NCBI RefSeq assembly: GCF_023716485.1
Contig: NZ_CP092418.1
Coordinates: 3,442,501-3,506,500, forward strand
DNA: 64,000 nucleotides
From: Microbulbifer variabilis
GTDB lineage: Bacteria; Pseudomonadota; Gammaproteobacteria; Pseudomonadales; Cellvibrionaceae
Direction of reading: 5' to 3'
Positions 34,902-45,002 of the stretch are shown here, piece by piece; the stretch's first letter is position 1; every line of letters starts with the position of its first letter. The translations under genes and the position numbers were made by a program. The notes below the pieces were generated by a model. It was not told the origin of the DNA and made no database searches. It was given only the letters and a program-made list of their open reading frames with translations.

Positions 34902-35981
34902 ATGGATGACATTCGCCATAAAATTCCAAGTAAGCCTGAACGCTTTATGGACAATCTGCGATTTCATATTCGAAAACAAGGACTGTCGTATCGAACAGAA
35001 CAAACTTACACGCATTGGGTTAAACGCTTCATTCATTTCAATAAAAAGAAGCACCCTGCTGATATGGGAGCTGTTGAGATTGAGACGTTTCTCTCTAACC
35101 TTGCAGTTCAAGGTCTTTGCTCCGCAAATACACAGCGAATAGCTCTGAACGCTTTGATATATCTGTACAAGAGATTCTTAGGTAGGGATATTCAAGCATT
35201 GGACTTTAAACTGGCAAAACAACAAAAGTACTTGCCTGTGGTTTATAGCCGTAGAGAAATATCAGCAATTTTGGATCATCTTGAAGGCACTTACAGATTA
35301 CAAGCTGAGCTAATGTACGGTAGCGGCCTTCGCAGTGCCGAACTGCTTTCTTTACGTATAAAGGATATAGACTTCGACAGCAATAATATTTTTGTTCGAG
35401 GTGGCAAAGGGGATAAGGATCGCACTACAATATTACCTAACGGGCTAATAGTGCAGTTACATAGGCAAATAAAGACTGTTTCCCTATTGCACCAACAAGA
35501 TCTTTTGGCCGGTTTTGGTTCGGTTTATTTACCTAACGCTTTGGAAAGAAAGTATCCAAGTGCAAGCCGACAACTCGCCTGGCAATACCTTTTCCCTTCC
35601 AGCACCATCGGCCAATGTCCTCGCTCCGGTGAAAACAGAAGGCACCATATTCACGCAACAACTTTAGCGCGCCAGGTTCGTATAGCTGTCAAGCTAACGG
35701 GAGTCAACAAACCGGCTCGTTGCCATGCATTTCGCCATAGTTTTGCGACTCACTTGCTCGAAGCAGGTTATGACTTGCGTACGATTCAGGAACTGCTAGG
35801 GCATTCGGATGTTAGTACTACTGAAATTTATACCCATGTCGTAAATCGGGGAAATAAAGGCGTTTTAAGCCCCTCAGATCGACTGCGCAACATTAATAAA
35901 ATTGAGGAGGCTGGAGCTAACTATTTTGTTGGGAGTAAAGTAGGGGAAGTACAGGGGCTTAACTTATTGGCTGCATCTTAG
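34902..35981 (+). CDS. intI: Integron integrase IntI
   Basis: Tyrosine recombinase that inserts cassettes at attI and excises them by folding single-stranded attC. The 359-residue product has an N-terminal SAM-like DNA-binding domain (15-100) and the catalytic domain with R144 (GSGLRSAEL), K169 (GGKGDKDR), H275 and R278 (CHAFRHSF), H301 (LGHSDV) and Y310 (EIYTH). The integron-specific insertion between the second and third motifs is present (ALERKYPSA to LAWQYLFPSS, about 213-234). It is slightly longer than typical IntI (320-340) because of both ends. AAAGG lies 9 bases before the ATG. Transcribed away from the cassettes, under a LexA box. Confidence 0.96.
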   Translation: MDDIRHKIPSKPERFMDNLRFHIRKQGLSYRTEQTYTHWVKRFIHFNKKKHPADMGAVEIETFLSNLAVQGLCSANTQRIALNALIYLYKRFLGRDIQALDFKLAKQQKYLPVVYSRREISAILDHLEGTYRLQAELMYGSGLRSAELLSLRIKDIDFDSNNIFVRGGKGDKDRTTILPNGLIVQLHRQIKTVSLLHQQDLLAGFGSVYLPNALERKYPSASRQLAWQYLFPSSTIGQCPRSGENRRHHIHATTLARQVRIAVKLTGVNKPARCHAFRHSFATHLLEAGYDLRTIQELLGHSDVSTTEIYTHVVNRGNKGVLSPSDRLRNINKIEEAGANYFVGSKVGEVQGLNLLAAS

Positions 35982-35996
35982 CAGCGAGGATACCGA

Positions 35997-36016
35997 ATAC
36001 CGGCTTTCGCCGGTAT
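35997..36016. terminator. Hairpin between convergent intI and aroC
   Basis: ATACCGG and CCGGTAT flank CTTTCG between the two stop codons. No T-run on either side. Confidence 0.5.
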
Positions 36017-36040
36017 CGCAATAGAAGAAGGCCGATCAAA

Positions 36041-37117
36041 TTATCCCGGTGTTACGTCACCATTCTGAGCTCGGTGGCGCAGAGCATGGTCGATCAAAAC
36101 AAGAGCCATCATTGCTTCAGCAATTGGCGTTGCGCGGATACCTACGCAGGGATCGTGGCGACCTTTGGTAACCACCTCAATAGCATTGCCTGAGCGATCA
36201 ATACTCCGGCCGGGGATACGCAAGCTGGAAGTGGGTTTCAGGGCAATATGGGCAACGATATCCTGGCCACTGGAAATACCACCGAGGATGCCACCGGCAT
36301 TATTGGAGAGGAAACCCTCCTCGGGAGTAATTTCATCGCGATGCTCGGTGCCCTTTTGCTCCACACAATCAAAGCCGGCTCCAATCTCCACCCCTTTCAC
36401 CGCGTTGATACTCATCAGGCCGTGGGCCAGGTCTGCATCCAGGCGATCAAAAATCGGCTCGCCCAGCCCTGCAGGGACGCCGCTGGCGTGTACTGAGATC
36501 CTTGCACCGATGGAGTTACCCTCTTTAATCAAGGCTTGCATATAAGCTTCCATCTCGGGTACTCGTTCAGCATCCGGGCAAAAGAATGGATTCTGCTCGA
36601 CCTGCTCCCAATCCAGTTTTTGCACTTTAATTGGTCCCAGCTGGGACAGGTAACCGCGTACTTCAATACCATACTTCTGCTTAAGCCATTTCTTGGCGAT
36701 AGCCCCGGCCGCAACACGCATGGCGGTCTCCCTTGCAGAAGAGCGACCTCCACCGCGGTAGTCACGAATACCGTATTTTTGCCAGTAGGTGTAATCGGCG
36801 TGCGCCGGACGTACCTGCTCAGCGATATTGCCATAGTCTTTAGAGCGCTGATCCGTATTTTCAATCAACAGGCCAATAGGAGTACCGGTAGTTTTTCCTT
36901 CAAACACACCGGATAGAATTTTCACTTGATCCGGTTCACGGCGCTGTGTGGTATAGCGAGAAGTACCCGGCTTTCGGCGGTCCAGCTCCAGCTGGATCTC
37001 CTCTTCACTGATCTCCAACCCCGGGGGGCAGCCATCGACGATACAGCCCAAGGCTGGACCATGGCTCTCGCCAAAGGTGGTGACGCAAAACAGCTTGCCA
37101 AAGGTATTGCCCGACAT
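36041..37117 (-). CDS. aroC: Chorismate synthase
   Basis: Converts EPSP to chorismate, the last step of the shikimate pathway, with reduced FMN. The 358-residue product shows [29 protein letters not shown] (GESHG signature), the [13 protein letters not shown] signature (about 125-138) and the C-terminal [18 protein letters not shown]. Full length, clean start. It is the first core gene to the right of the integron. Confidence 0.97.
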   Translation of the reverse strand: MSGNTFGKLFCVTTFGESHGPALGCIVDGCPPGLEISEEEIQLELDRRKPGTSRYTTQRREPDQVKILSGVFEGKTTGTPIGLLIENTDQRSKDYGNIAEQVRPAHADYTYWQKYGIRDYRGGGRSSARETAMRVAAGAIAKKWLKQKYGIEVRGYLSQLGPIKVQKLDWEQVEQNPFFCPDAERVPEMEAYMQALIKEGNSIGARISVHASGVPAGLGEPIFDRLDADLAHGLMSINAVKGVEIGAGFDCVEQKGTEHRDEITPEEGFLSNNAGGILGGISSGQDIVAHIALKPTSSLRIPGRSIDRSGNAIEVVTKGRHDPCVGIRATPIAEAMMALVLIDHALRHRAQNGDVTPG

Positions 37118-37256
37118 ATGCGACTTTTCCAGATAACAGTTGATAAATTAACAGCGGTTGGCTTTATGCAGAGCCGCGCATTATAAAGGATCTAGCCGCC
37201 GCGCGCGGCGTTCAAGGTAAAAAGCACAATTGCTGCAGCTATGTGGCTTTATCAGA

Positions 37257-37284
37257 GAACCCGGCAATAGCTTTTGCCGGGTTC
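37257..37284 (-). terminator. Hairpin after prmB
   Basis: GAACCCGGCA and TGCCGGGTTC form a perfect 10-bp stem 11 bases beyond the prmB stop, before aroC starts. Confidence 0.6.
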
Positions 37285-37294
37285 AGAAAAAGAA

Positions 37295-38218
37295 TTACTC
37301 TTTTTCAAAGTGGCTTTGGTAGGCGAGCAGCTCTTCGCGACTAATCACAAACACACCGTGGCCACCATCCTCAAATTCGGGCCACATAAATGGCACTTCC
37401 GGGAAAGCCTGTTCCAGAGCTTCCCAGCTGTTGCCCACCTCACAGACCAGTAAGCCTTCTGGCTGCAGGTGATTGGCGGCCTCACGCAGCAAACGGCGGG
37501 TAAAATCAAGACCATCGTCACCGGAACCCAAGGCAATCTCCGGCTCGGCCAGGTATTCTTGCGGCATCTCTGCCAGGTCGCGGGCATCCACATAGGGAGG
37601 GTTACACACGATCAACTCGTAACTCATGCCTTGCAAACTACTGAAAAGATCCGACTGCACTGCGCGCACACGCTCGTTGAGCTGGTGGCGATTAATATTC
37701 AGCTGTGCTACTTCAATAGCGCCTTCAGAAATATCACTCAGGTCGACTCTCGCTCCAGGGAAGGCCTCTGCACAGGCGAGGCCGATACAGCCACTGCCAC
37801 AACAGAGGTCGAGGATTGCCAACGGTTCTACATTGAGCCAAGGCTCAAAATTGTGGCGGATCATTTCACCTATAGGGGAACGCGGCACCAACACCCGCTC
37901 ATCCACATAAAAAGTCATATCGCAAAAATGCGCTTCATTGGTCAGATAAGCCGCTGGCAAACGCTCGATAAAGCGCCGCTCTAGGAGAGTAAGTACGTCC
38001 CTTCTCTCCTCCATGGTCAAACGTGCATGCAGGATTTCCTGCTTACTATAGGGCGGCAGGTGCAGTGCGTGGGTTACCAGCAGTACCGCCTCGTCCCAGG
38101 CATTGTCCGTGCCGTGACCATACCAAAGGCCCGCTTCGCTAAAACGGCTGGCTCCCCAGCGGATATAGTCCAAAACCGTGGTCAGCTCATGCAGGCTGGA
38201 TTCACGCCTTTCTATCAT
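37295..38218 (-). CDS. prmB: Ribosomal protein L3 N5-glutamine methyltransferase
   Basis: SAM-dependent methyltransferase that modifies a glutamine in ribosomal protein L3. The 307-residue product has an N-terminal helical domain (LTTVLDYIRWGASRFSEAGL), then the Rossmann-type MTase domain: ILDLCCGSGCIGLACA (SAM motif I, about 135-150), LSDISEGAIEVAQ, and the substrate motif VCNPPYVD. VPRSPIGEMI at about 113 separates PrmB from PrmC (which has VPRPETE). It lies upstream of aroC in the same direction, as in many gammaproteobacteria. Confidence 0.93.
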   Translation of the reverse strand: MIERRESSLHELTTVLDYIRWGASRFSEAGLWYGHGTDNAWDEAVLLVTHALHLPPYSKQEILHARLTMEERRDVLTLLERRFIERLPAAYLTNEAHFCDMTFYVDERVLVPRSPIGEMIRHNFEPWLNVEPLAILDLCCGSGCIGLACAEAFPGARVDLSDISEGAIEVAQLNINRHQLNERVRAVQSDLFSSLQGMSYELIVCNPPYVDARDLAEMPQEYLAEPEIALGSGDDGLDFTRRLLREAANHLQPEGLLVCEVGNSWEALEQAFPEVPFMWPEFEDGGHGVFVISREELLAYQSHFEKE

Positions 38219-38582
38219 TGAATCTATCCTTAAGTGCTATGTATCTCATCAAGGCCTATTGCCACTCATTAACTAGCCTCTGCTGTGGCTATAGAAGCGC
38301 CAATCAAGGCACGAGGAGTGTAGTTTGGTTGTTCCAAATAAGCGACGAGTGACGGTTTAACAGCTGTAACCCGAAGGGCCTAGGCTATTTTTCACCCAAC
38401 TGCATTATCGGTCGTTTATGTGGATTCACTCCTTTTGCCTCCCCAAGCTCGCAATGGCCCCGACAGTAGCGATCAAATTGGTACCAATAGGCCCCTAGGT
38501 CCGCGCGGATCTTTACTCTCGGGTTACAAACGCTTAGGGTAGCGCACCCGCCCCCTCGGGCTGAGATGTTGGAAAGAGCAGC
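38219..38582. other. Intergenic region between prmB and folE
   Basis: 364 bases between divergent genes. No ORF, RNA or operator recognised; it presumably holds both promoters. Confidence 0.45.
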
Positions 38583-39128
38583 ATGAACGAACACTACGCA
38601 CGAATTATTGAAGCAATCGGCGAAGACCTGCAGCGCCCCGGACTCAAAGATACTCCGAAGCGCGCTGCCAAGGCCATGGAATACCTGACCCGCGGCTATC
38701 AGCAGACCGTTCAAGAGGTTGTCAGTGACGCACTCTTCCCCAGTGACTGCACCGACATGGTATTGGTCAAGGATATCGAGCTCTACTCCCTGTGCGAGCA
38801 CCATATGCTGCCATTTATCGGTCGCGCCCACGTGGCCTATATCCCCCAAGGCAAGGTGCTGGGCCTATCCAAGGTAGCGCGTATTGTCGATATGTACGCA
38901 CGCCGCCTGCAAATCCAGGAGCAGCTGACCACACAGATCGCCAAAACCCTGCAATCTGTCACTAATGCCGCCGGTGTTGGCGTTATTATTGAAGCAAAGC
39001 ATATGTGCATGATGATGCGCGGCGTGGAGAAGCAGAACTCAGTGATGAAGAGTTCGGCAATGCTGGGCACCTTCCGCGAGAACCAAGCCACACGCAACGA
39101 GTTTCTTTCCCTGATCAGCCGCCCTTAA
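38583..39128 (+). CDS. folE: GTP cyclohydrolase I
   Basis: Makes 7,8-dihydroneopterin triphosphate from GTP, the first step of folate synthesis. The 181-residue product carries the zinc ligands and catalytic core: [21 protein letters not shown] (Cys and His), [23 protein letters not shown], and [12 protein letters not shown] with the third Cys. All metal ligands are present, so this is the zinc-dependent IA type. A short gap separates it from the downstream isomerase gene. Confidence 0.96.
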   Translation: MNEHYARIIEAIGEDLQRPGLKDTPKRAAKAMEYLTRGYQQTVQEVVSDALFPSDCTDMVLVKDIELYSLCEHHMLPFIGRAHVAYIPQGKVLGLSKVARIVDMYARRLQIQEQLTTQIAKTLQSVTNAAGVGVIIEAKHMCMMMRGVEKQNSVMKSSAMLGTFRENQATRNEFLSLISRP

Positions 39129-39187
39129 GGCTGGGAGCTAGCAACGTGCGGTCCCCTGGGCCGCCCGCAATCACGGAGTGAGCCACC

Positions 39188-39532
39188 ATGCCCCATCTGG
39201 TTATTGAGTACGCCAAGAATCTGGAAGAACGTATTTCTGTCGCCGCCCTGGTCAGCTCGGCTCAGGAGGCAATGCATAGCTCCGGCTTATTCGCCTCCCA
39301 TACCATCAAGACCCGCGCCAAGCCCTACGACCAATTTATTGCCGGTGAGCACGGCGATAGCTTTATTCACGCGGAAATCCGCCTACTGGCAGGCCGCAAC
39401 AACCGCGAGCGGGAAGCGTTGAGTTCAGCGGTTTTTAACTGCCTGTGCCAATTTGCCGATGGGGTACCAGCGGTCTCGGTAGAAGTGCGTGAAATGGACC
39501 CCGGCAGTTACTCAAAGCGGGTGCCCTTCTAA
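39188..39532 (+). CDS. CHMI-family isomerase (5-carboxymethyl-2-hydroxymuconate isomerase-like)
   Basis: A 114-residue tautomerase-superfamily protein. MPHLVIEYAKNLE gives the catalytic N-terminal Pro (after Met removal), and KTRAKPYDQFIAGEHGDSFIH plus LLAGRNNREREALS fit the HpaF/CHMI family. In the homoprotocatechuate pathway the enzyme isomerises CHM; no other hpa genes are here, so the real substrate is open. Its stop overlaps by 4 bases with that of the convergent hydrolase gene. Confidence 0.87.
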   Translation: MPHLVIEYAKNLEERISVAALVSSAQEAMHSSGLFASHTIKTRAKPYDQFIAGEHGDSFIHAEIRLLAGRNNREREALSSAVFNCLCQFADGVPAVSVEVREMDPGSYSKRVPF

Positions 39533-40395
39533 GCTTCTCCACGCAGGAAGGGACCAAACCACTCGGCAATGCCCTCGGCGCCCTCTTCCATATGCAGGTG
39601 ATGGCTGCCGGGTATTTCCCTAACCTCGATCGTTTTATAGCTCTCCAACACCGGGCGCAGCCGCTCGATCATATTCGCAATCCCCTCCTTCGCCAGCACC
39701 AGGCGCACCGGCATGCTCAGGCGGGATAGAAAAGCGCGCACCTGTGCCTCGTTAAGCTTGGCGGAGGACGCCGCCATCAGGCGCGGATCATTACTCCAGG
39801 TGAAGCCACCTTCTAGTGGCAGGGTCCCCCGCTCGGCCAGCGCGCGCGCCGCCCATTCTGTCAGCGGGAACATGCCGTTCATACGCGCTTCTACCGCCCC
39901 CTCAAAAGTGGGGTAAATCTTTGCCCTGCGCTGGCTGTAACGGGCACGCTGGGCGATAGCCTTAGCGAGAATTTCCGGCGCCTCGCTATCCTTGGTTGCA
40001 GGAGGTACCAGGCCATCAATCAGGGCCAGGCGTTTGATGCGTTTGGGAAAGGTGCCTGCCGTTATCACACTGGCAATAGCGCCGCGGGAATGGGCCAGTA
40101 AAGAAAAACTGCGCCAGCCCAGTGCTTCGGAGGCACCAATAATATCCTCAGCTTCTTCCCAAATATTGTAATTAGCATGGGGAGACCGATGGTAGCTGCG
40201 CCCATGGCCTGCCATATCCACGGCGACCAAATTAACGCCTTTCAAGAGTGGGGCCAGACGATCAAAGCTGGCGCAATTATCCAGCCATCCGTGCAATGCC
40301 AATACCGGCTCCCCTGTGCCATCCCCCCACTGCTTTGCGGCAATGGTCTTGCTGTCGAATTCCAGGCTGATCTCACGGGGGGCGGCTTGCTTCAT
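39529..40395 (-). CDS. Alpha/beta hydrolase
   Basis: A 288-residue alpha/beta-hydrolase-fold protein. LALHGWLDNCASFDRLAPLL holds the HGW oxyanion region, LLAHSRGAIASVI the nucleophile Ser in H-S-R-G (about residue 96), and GSHHLHMEEGAEGIAEWF the catalytic His near the C-terminus. This pattern is seen in SERHL/YbfF-like esterases. No signal peptide. ATG 40395 is used; the longer frame to 40464 lacks a good start. Confidence 0.85.
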   Translation of the reverse strand: MKQAAPREISLEFDSKTIAAKQWGDGTGEPVLALHGWLDNCASFDRLAPLLKGVNLVAVDMAGHGRSYHRSPHANYNIWEEAEDIIGASEALGWRSFSLLAHSRGAIASVITAGTFPKRIKRLALIDGLVPPATKDSEAPEILAKAIAQRARYSQRRAKIYPTFEGAVEARMNGMFPLTEWAARALAERGTLPLEGGFTWSNDPRLMAASSAKLNEAQVRAFLSRLSMPVRLVLAKEGIANMIERLRPVLESYKTIEVREIPGSHHLHMEEGAEGIAEWFGPFLRGEA

Positions 40396-40528
40396 GCGCG
40401 CAGATTCCAGAAGAAAGTGAATATTAAAGAGCCAGATGGTGCAGGTCCAAAGGCCCGCAGGCAATGACAGTTAGCGCCAGCAACCTAGGGATTTGAAGGC
40501 AAAGGGTAAAAACCGGAGGGAAAAATGG

Positions 40529-40987
40529 CTAGCCGGCGTGCTGTAACCACTGCAACTCAGCACAACCATTGGCCCAGACCTCCGAGCTGACACAGGCGAG
40601 ACTGGAAGTCCCCATCGGGTGTTGATTGCCACTACCGCAGAGACCGTTCAACAGGCTACCCACCAATGGTTGATGGCTCACCAGGAGAAGAGGGAAATGA
40701 TCGGCTTGCTGTTCCTGTAACTTGTCGAGTAGCTGCTGTGGATCGGTATCGCCAATCAGCAATGACTCGGTAACAACAGGCAACCCCAAGTGGGCGGAGA
40801 CAATATCAGCTGTCTGCTGAGTGCGCACAAAGGGGCTCGCCCAAATAGCGCGCACGGAGGACAACTCCCCAGCACGCTCTTTGCAGACCTGCGCCACCTG
40901 CTTACGACCGCGCTCCGTAAGCGCGCGGCCGGCATCGTTACCGTACATGGGTTCGGCCTTACCATGACGCAGGATAAACAGCTGCAT
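40529..40987 (-). CDS. sixA: Phosphohistidine phosphatase SixA
   Basis: Histidine-phosphatase-superfamily enzyme that dephosphorylates His in phosphorelay proteins such as ArcB or PtsO. The 152-residue product begins MQLFILRHGKAEP (RHG motif), has GRALTERGRKQV and IWASPFVRTQQTADIV (second Arg) and LLVSHQPLVGSLL (second His). Length is right for SixA. ATG 40987 fits the family start. Confidence 0.9.
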   Translation of the reverse strand: MQLFILRHGKAEPMYGNDAGRALTERGRKQVAQVCKERAGELSSVRAIWASPFVRTQQTADIVSAHLGLPVVTESLLIGDTDPQQLLDKLQEQQADHFPLLLVSHQPLVGSLLNGLCGSGNQHPMGTSSLACVSSEVWANGCAELQWLQHAG

Positions 40988-41006
40988 TGACTTCGCCTCA
41001 ATCGGT

Positions 41007-41525
41007 TTAGTGTGTGTCACCGCGCTTGTCAGACTCACCCTTCTGCTCACTGAAGGGCGTTGAGGACTCCTCTGCGCTCTCCTCTACCAGCTCGGATTTA
41101 CCGTCATCACTACCGAGGATAATGGCCTCCTCGGCTTCTTCTTCCTTTTTGGACTCAGTTTTTTTCTCGGACTCGGCTTCATCATCGGAAGCCATAACTT
41201 CTGCATTAACCTCTTGCGCACCCTCGTAACCGGAGAGATCGTCCACTTCAGATTCCGGCCACTCTGCAAAAGGAAAAGGCTTTTCCTCAGAGTTGTAAAT
41301 TAAAAACTGTATCGCCTGATAAATATAGGAGGCGAGCTGGTCGCCAAAACGGCGCAAATTATCATTGGCACTGCCACCAATAATCGAGAACAGGAACTGC
41401 AGCACAACCACCGCGAGCAGCACCCAGCTGGCAATCTGCAGGCAGATAGCAAACAGCACCATATAGATCAGCCGCACCCACTGGTTCCCGGAAGTCAGGT
41501 TGCGCTTTAAATCATCATTTTTCAT
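41007..41525 (-). CDS. DUF4389-domain membrane protein
   Basis: A 172-residue protein. DUF4389 at the N-terminus holds two membrane segments, WVRLIYMVLFAICLQIASWV (about 16-35) and LLAVVVLQFLFSIIGGS (about 36-52), then LRRFGDQLASYIYQAIQFL. A long acidic, Glu/Ser/Lys-rich tail follows (about 95-172). Function unknown. It sits between sixA and gpsA, the usual place in gammaproteobacteria. Confidence 0.86.
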   Translation of the reverse strand: MKNDDLKRNLTSGNQWVRLIYMVLFAICLQIASWVLLAVVVLQFLFSIIGGSANDNLRRFGDQLASYIYQAIQFLIYNSEEKPFPFAEWPESEVDDLSGYEGAQEVNAEVMASDDEAESEKKTESKKEEEAEEAIILGSDDGKSELVEESAEESSTPFSEQKGESDKRGDTH

Positions 41526-41537
41526 AAGAGGCTTCCA

Positions 41538-42569
41538 TCAAGGCTTGGCCGAGTAGGCCACATCAAAAGTTTGCGCGCCCGACATTAAATTGCGAATTAC
41601 CTCAGGAATCGGTCGCTCTTCAAATAATATGGCGTGAATTGCGGAAACCAAGGGCATGTAGACACCCATTTCATCCGCTTTCTTTTTAATCAGACGAACC
41701 GTATTCACCCCTTCGGCAACCTGACCGATTTCCGCGACAGCACGATCCAAAGGCTTCCCCTTGCCCACCAAATAACCTACCCGGTAGTTACGGCTGAGGT
41801 CGGAGGAACAGGTCAGGATTAAATCGCCAACGCCGGCAAGGCCGATAAAAGTCATAGGGTCTGCCCCCATAGCCTCGGCAAAGCGCATCATCTCTGCGAG
41901 AGAACGGGTAATCAGCAGGCTGATGGTATTTTGCCCCCGGTCCAAGGCCGCCGCCATACCGGTGACAATGGCATAAATATTTTTCAGCGCCCCCGCCAGT
42001 TCCACGCCAAATACATCGTTACTGGAGTAAACGCGGAAGGTCTCGGAGTGCAGCGCGGACTGGATATCCTTGCACAGCGCTTCATCTTCACTGGCAACCA
42101 CGGTTGCGGTGTAGTGACCCGCGACAATTTCCTTGGCAAAGTTGGGCCCACTCAGCACCCCCACGCGCATACCCTGGGTCTCCTCGCGCAGGATATCGCT
42201 CATCAAATGAAAACTGTCGTGCTCTATTCCCTTAGTGGTGGAAATCAACATGGTGCCCGGTTTTAGCAGCGGGGCCACCCGGCGGACCACTTCACGGAAA
42301 GATTTACTGGGGATAGCGACAAATACAATATTGCAGTTCCGTACCACTTCCTGCAGGTCGCTGCTGATACAAAGCTCTGGGTGCAGGGCCACTCCGGGCA
42401 AATACTTGCTGTTCTCACGGGTTTCTCGACAGGCTTCCGCGCTCTCCGAATCCCGCATCCACTGGCGGGTATCGTGACCATTACCCGCAATAATATTAGC
42501 AATGGCCGTACCGAAACTACCGCCGCCCAATACAGCGATGGAGAGAGGGTTGGAAGTTTCCTTTTGCAT
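41538..42569 (-). CDS. gpsA: Glycerol-3-phosphate dehydrogenase (NAD(P)+)
   Basis: Reduces dihydroxyacetone phosphate to sn-glycerol-3-phosphate for phospholipids. The 343-residue product begins with a Rossmann loop [21 protein letters not shown], has [21 protein letters not shown], and the catalytic [20 protein letters not shown] with its Lys, then [12 protein letters not shown]. Full length. It starts the gpsA-DUF4389-sixA group. Confidence 0.96.
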   Translation of the reverse strand: MQKETSNPLSIAVLGGGSFGTAIANIIAGNGHDTRQWMRDSESAEACRETRENSKYLPGVALHPELCISSDLQEVVRNCNIVFVAIPSKSFREVVRRVAPLLKPGTMLISTTKGIEHDSFHLMSDILREETQGMRVGVLSGPNFAKEIVAGHYTATVVASEDEALCKDIQSALHSETFRVYSSNDVFGVELAGALKNIYAIVTGMAAALDRGQNTISLLITRSLAEMMRFAEAMGADPMTFIGLAGVGDLILTCSSDLSRNYRVGYLVGKGKPLDRAVAEIGQVAEGVNTVRLIKKKADEMGVYMPLVSAIHAILFEERPIPEVIRNLMSGAQTFDVAYSAKP

Positions 42570-42692
42570 ATTGATACCGATAAAGCTTCTCGAGGGCAGG
42601 GATTATAGAGGTATGACCCGCTCAGCCCAAAGGGTTCAACTATCAGGATCTTGCGCGTAAAGTTACAAATTAACACGCCAAAAACGGAAAAC

Positions 42693-42748
42693 GGCCCCAG
42701 CGGGACAAGCTAGCGGTTGCACAACCGGTAGCTTGTCCCGCTGAGGCC
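42693..42748. repeat. Long near-perfect palindrome between gpsA and htpG
   Basis: CAGCGGGACAAGCTA (42698 on) pairs exactly with TAGCTTGTCCCGCTG (to 42743); inside, CGGTTG-CA-CAACCG forms a second perfect stem with one G/G mismatch between, and GGCC/GGCC add outer pairs. It may be the htpG terminator (no T-run), a processed-RNA hairpin or a small palindromic repeat element. Confidence 0.8.
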
Positions 42749-42824
42749 GCAGAAATAAGGCGCAAGAGCTTCCGAAGAAATCACCGCGCCAGGCTCCTGA
42801 AAGCCAATAACAACTGATTAAAAC

Positions 42825-44741
42825 TTAGTCGTGCATTTCCAGCAGCAGTGTATTCAGGCGACGCACATAGTCAGCCGGATCTGTTAGCTGGTTGCCCGCC
42901 GCCAAGTTGGCCTGATCCATCAGAATATTGGTGAGATCGGCAAAACGATCCTCATCCTGCTCCTGATCCAGGCGCTGTACCAGCGGGTGCGATGGGTTGA
43001 TTTCAAAAATCGGCTTGGCTTCAGGTACCGCCTGTCCTGCCTGTTCGAGGATGCGGCGCATCTGCGGACCCATATCCTGCTCGCTCACCACCAGACACGC
43101 CGGCGAGTCCACCAGGCGAGTGGTAGCGCGCACAGATTCCACACGGCTATCCAGAACAGACTGAACGCGCTCAACCAGTGCACCGGACTCATTCTCAACT
43201 TTCTCGCGTTCGGCTTTATCCTCTTCGCTCTCGGCTTCACCCAAATCCAGCGCGCCTTTGGCCACGTCCTGGAACGGCTTGCCATCAAACTCGTTCATAT
43301 GGCCCACGAACCACTCGTCCACCTGATCGGTGAGCAGCAGCACCTCGATACCCTTCTTGCGGAATACTTCCAGGTAGGGGCTGGATTTCGCTGTCGCGAA
43401 ATTGTCTGCGCACACGTAGTAGATCGCCTTTTGGCCATCTTTCATGCGGCTGACGTAGTCTTCCAGGGACTGATCTTGTTTGTCGGTATCGGTATGCGTG
43501 GTGGCGAAACGCAGCAGCTTGGCCACTTTCTCTTTATTGGAGAAATCCTCTGCCGGCCCCTCTTTCAGCACATTGCCAAACAGGTCCCAGAATTTCTGGT
43601 ACTCGTCACCATCCTTTTTCGCCAGCTTATCCAGCATATCCAGCACACGCTTAGTCAGTGCGCTTTTGATCGCATCAGTATTGCGGTCTTTTTGCAGGAT
43701 TTCACGGGAAACGTTTAGCGGCAGATCGTTGGAGTCCAGCACACCTTTCACAAAACGCAGGTACAGCGGCAGGAACTGCTCGGCGTCGTCCATGATAAAA
43801 GTGCGTTGTACATAAAGCTTGAGACCGCGGGCGGCATCGCGCTGGTACAAGTCAAAGGGTGCGCGCGCCGGGATATACAGCAGGCTGGTGTAATCCTGCT
43901 TGCCTTCAACACGATTGTGGCTCCAGCTGAGTGGATCATCAAAATCGTGGGAAATATGCTTATAGAATTCTTTGTACTCCTCGGCTTTCACTTCGGAGCG
44001 CGGGCGGGTCCACAATGCCTGGGCCGCATTAACCGCTTCAAACTCAGGCGCCTTCTCTTCTTTTTCTTCCTCGCCCTCTGCCGCCGGCATTTCCTCTTTC
44101 AGCATCTCTACCGGAATAGCGATGTGGTCGGAGTACTTTTTAATAATGGAGCGCAGGCGCCAACCATCGGCAAACTCTTTGGCATCTTCTTTCAGATGTA
44201 GAACGACACGGGTACCGCGCTGGGGCAACTCTGCATTTTCTACGGAATATTCCGCTTCGCCGTGACACTCCCAGTGCACACCCTGATCGGCTTCTGCACC
44301 TGCGCGACGGGTAAACACATCCACTTTATCGGCAACAATAAATGCTGAGTAAAAACCAACACCAAACTGACCGATTAGGTGCGCGTCTTTTTTCTGGTCA
44401 CCGGTGAGTTGCTGCATAAAGGCGGAGGTACCGGAGCGAGCGATGGTACCGAGGTTTTCGATCACTTCATCACGGCTCATACCAATACCGTTATCGGTAA
44501 TGGTCAGGGTGCCCGCATCTTTATCGAACTCGATACGAATACGCAGGTCGGTATCATCAGCAAATAATTCTGGCTTCGACAGCGCCTCAAAGCGCAGCTT
44601 ATCAGCGGCATCGGAGGCATTGGATACCAGCTCGCGCAGGAAAATCTCCTTATTGGAGTAGAGCGAGTGGATCATCAGGTGCAGCAGTTGCTTGGCTTCT
44701 GTCTGGAACCCGTGGCTCTCTTTGTGGGCCTCAACGGTCAT
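42825..44741 (-). CDS. htpG: Molecular chaperone HtpG (Hsp90)
   Basis: ATP-dependent cytosolic chaperone. The 638-residue product shows the GHKL ATPase domain at the N-terminus ([52 protein letters not shown]), the middle domain with [15 protein letters not shown] and [13 protein letters not shown], and a C-terminal dimer domain. Full length with a clean start. A GGAGA site precedes ATG 44741. Confidence 0.97.
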   Translation of the reverse strand: MTVEAHKESHGFQTEAKQLLHLMIHSLYSNKEIFLRELVSNASDAADKLRFEALSKPELFADDTDLRIRIEFDKDAGTLTITDNGIGMSRDEVIENLGTIARSGTSAFMQQLTGDQKKDAHLIGQFGVGFYSAFIVADKVDVFTRRAGAEADQGVHWECHGEAEYSVENAELPQRGTRVVLHLKEDAKEFADGWRLRSIIKKYSDHIAIPVEMLKEEMPAAEGEEEKEEKAPEFEAVNAAQALWTRPRSEVKAEEYKEFYKHISHDFDDPLSWSHNRVEGKQDYTSLLYIPARAPFDLYQRDAARGLKLYVQRTFIMDDAEQFLPLYLRFVKGVLDSNDLPLNVSREILQKDRNTDAIKSALTKRVLDMLDKLAKKDGDEYQKFWDLFGNVLKEGPAEDFSNKEKVAKLLRFATTHTDTDKQDQSLEDYVSRMKDGQKAIYYVCADNFATAKSSPYLEVFRKKGIEVLLLTDQVDEWFVGHMNEFDGKPFQDVAKGALDLGEAESEEDKAEREKVENESGALVERVQSVLDSRVESVRATTRLVDSPACLVVSEQDMGPQMRRILEQAGQAVPEAKPIFEINPSHPLVQRLDQEQDEDRFADLTNILMDQANLAAGNQLTDPADYVRRLNTLLLEMHD

Positions 44742-45002
44742 CTGTAGGTCTCCCCATACACGTCAATCGGAACAGGGAGCAAATATTGGGACCTGCTGAC
44801 AGGTTTCAAGGGCAAAGCTGGAAATAGAGGATATCTGCATGATGCCGTAACGCAAACGGCACTGACAGTAATTCGCTATTCAGCTAAGACTTTACGGGAA
44901 ACGGTGGGGTTTCAAGAAGACATTTTAGGGTTGGGACTTCCCCTTAAAGCCCCACCAACTGGGGCTTTAAGGGGAGTGCATTATTGACTATTACACAGTC
45001 AA

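Noticed and set aside
38385..38849. 154-codon minus-strand frame
   Set aside because: Overlaps folE and its upstream region antisense; no ribosome-binding site.
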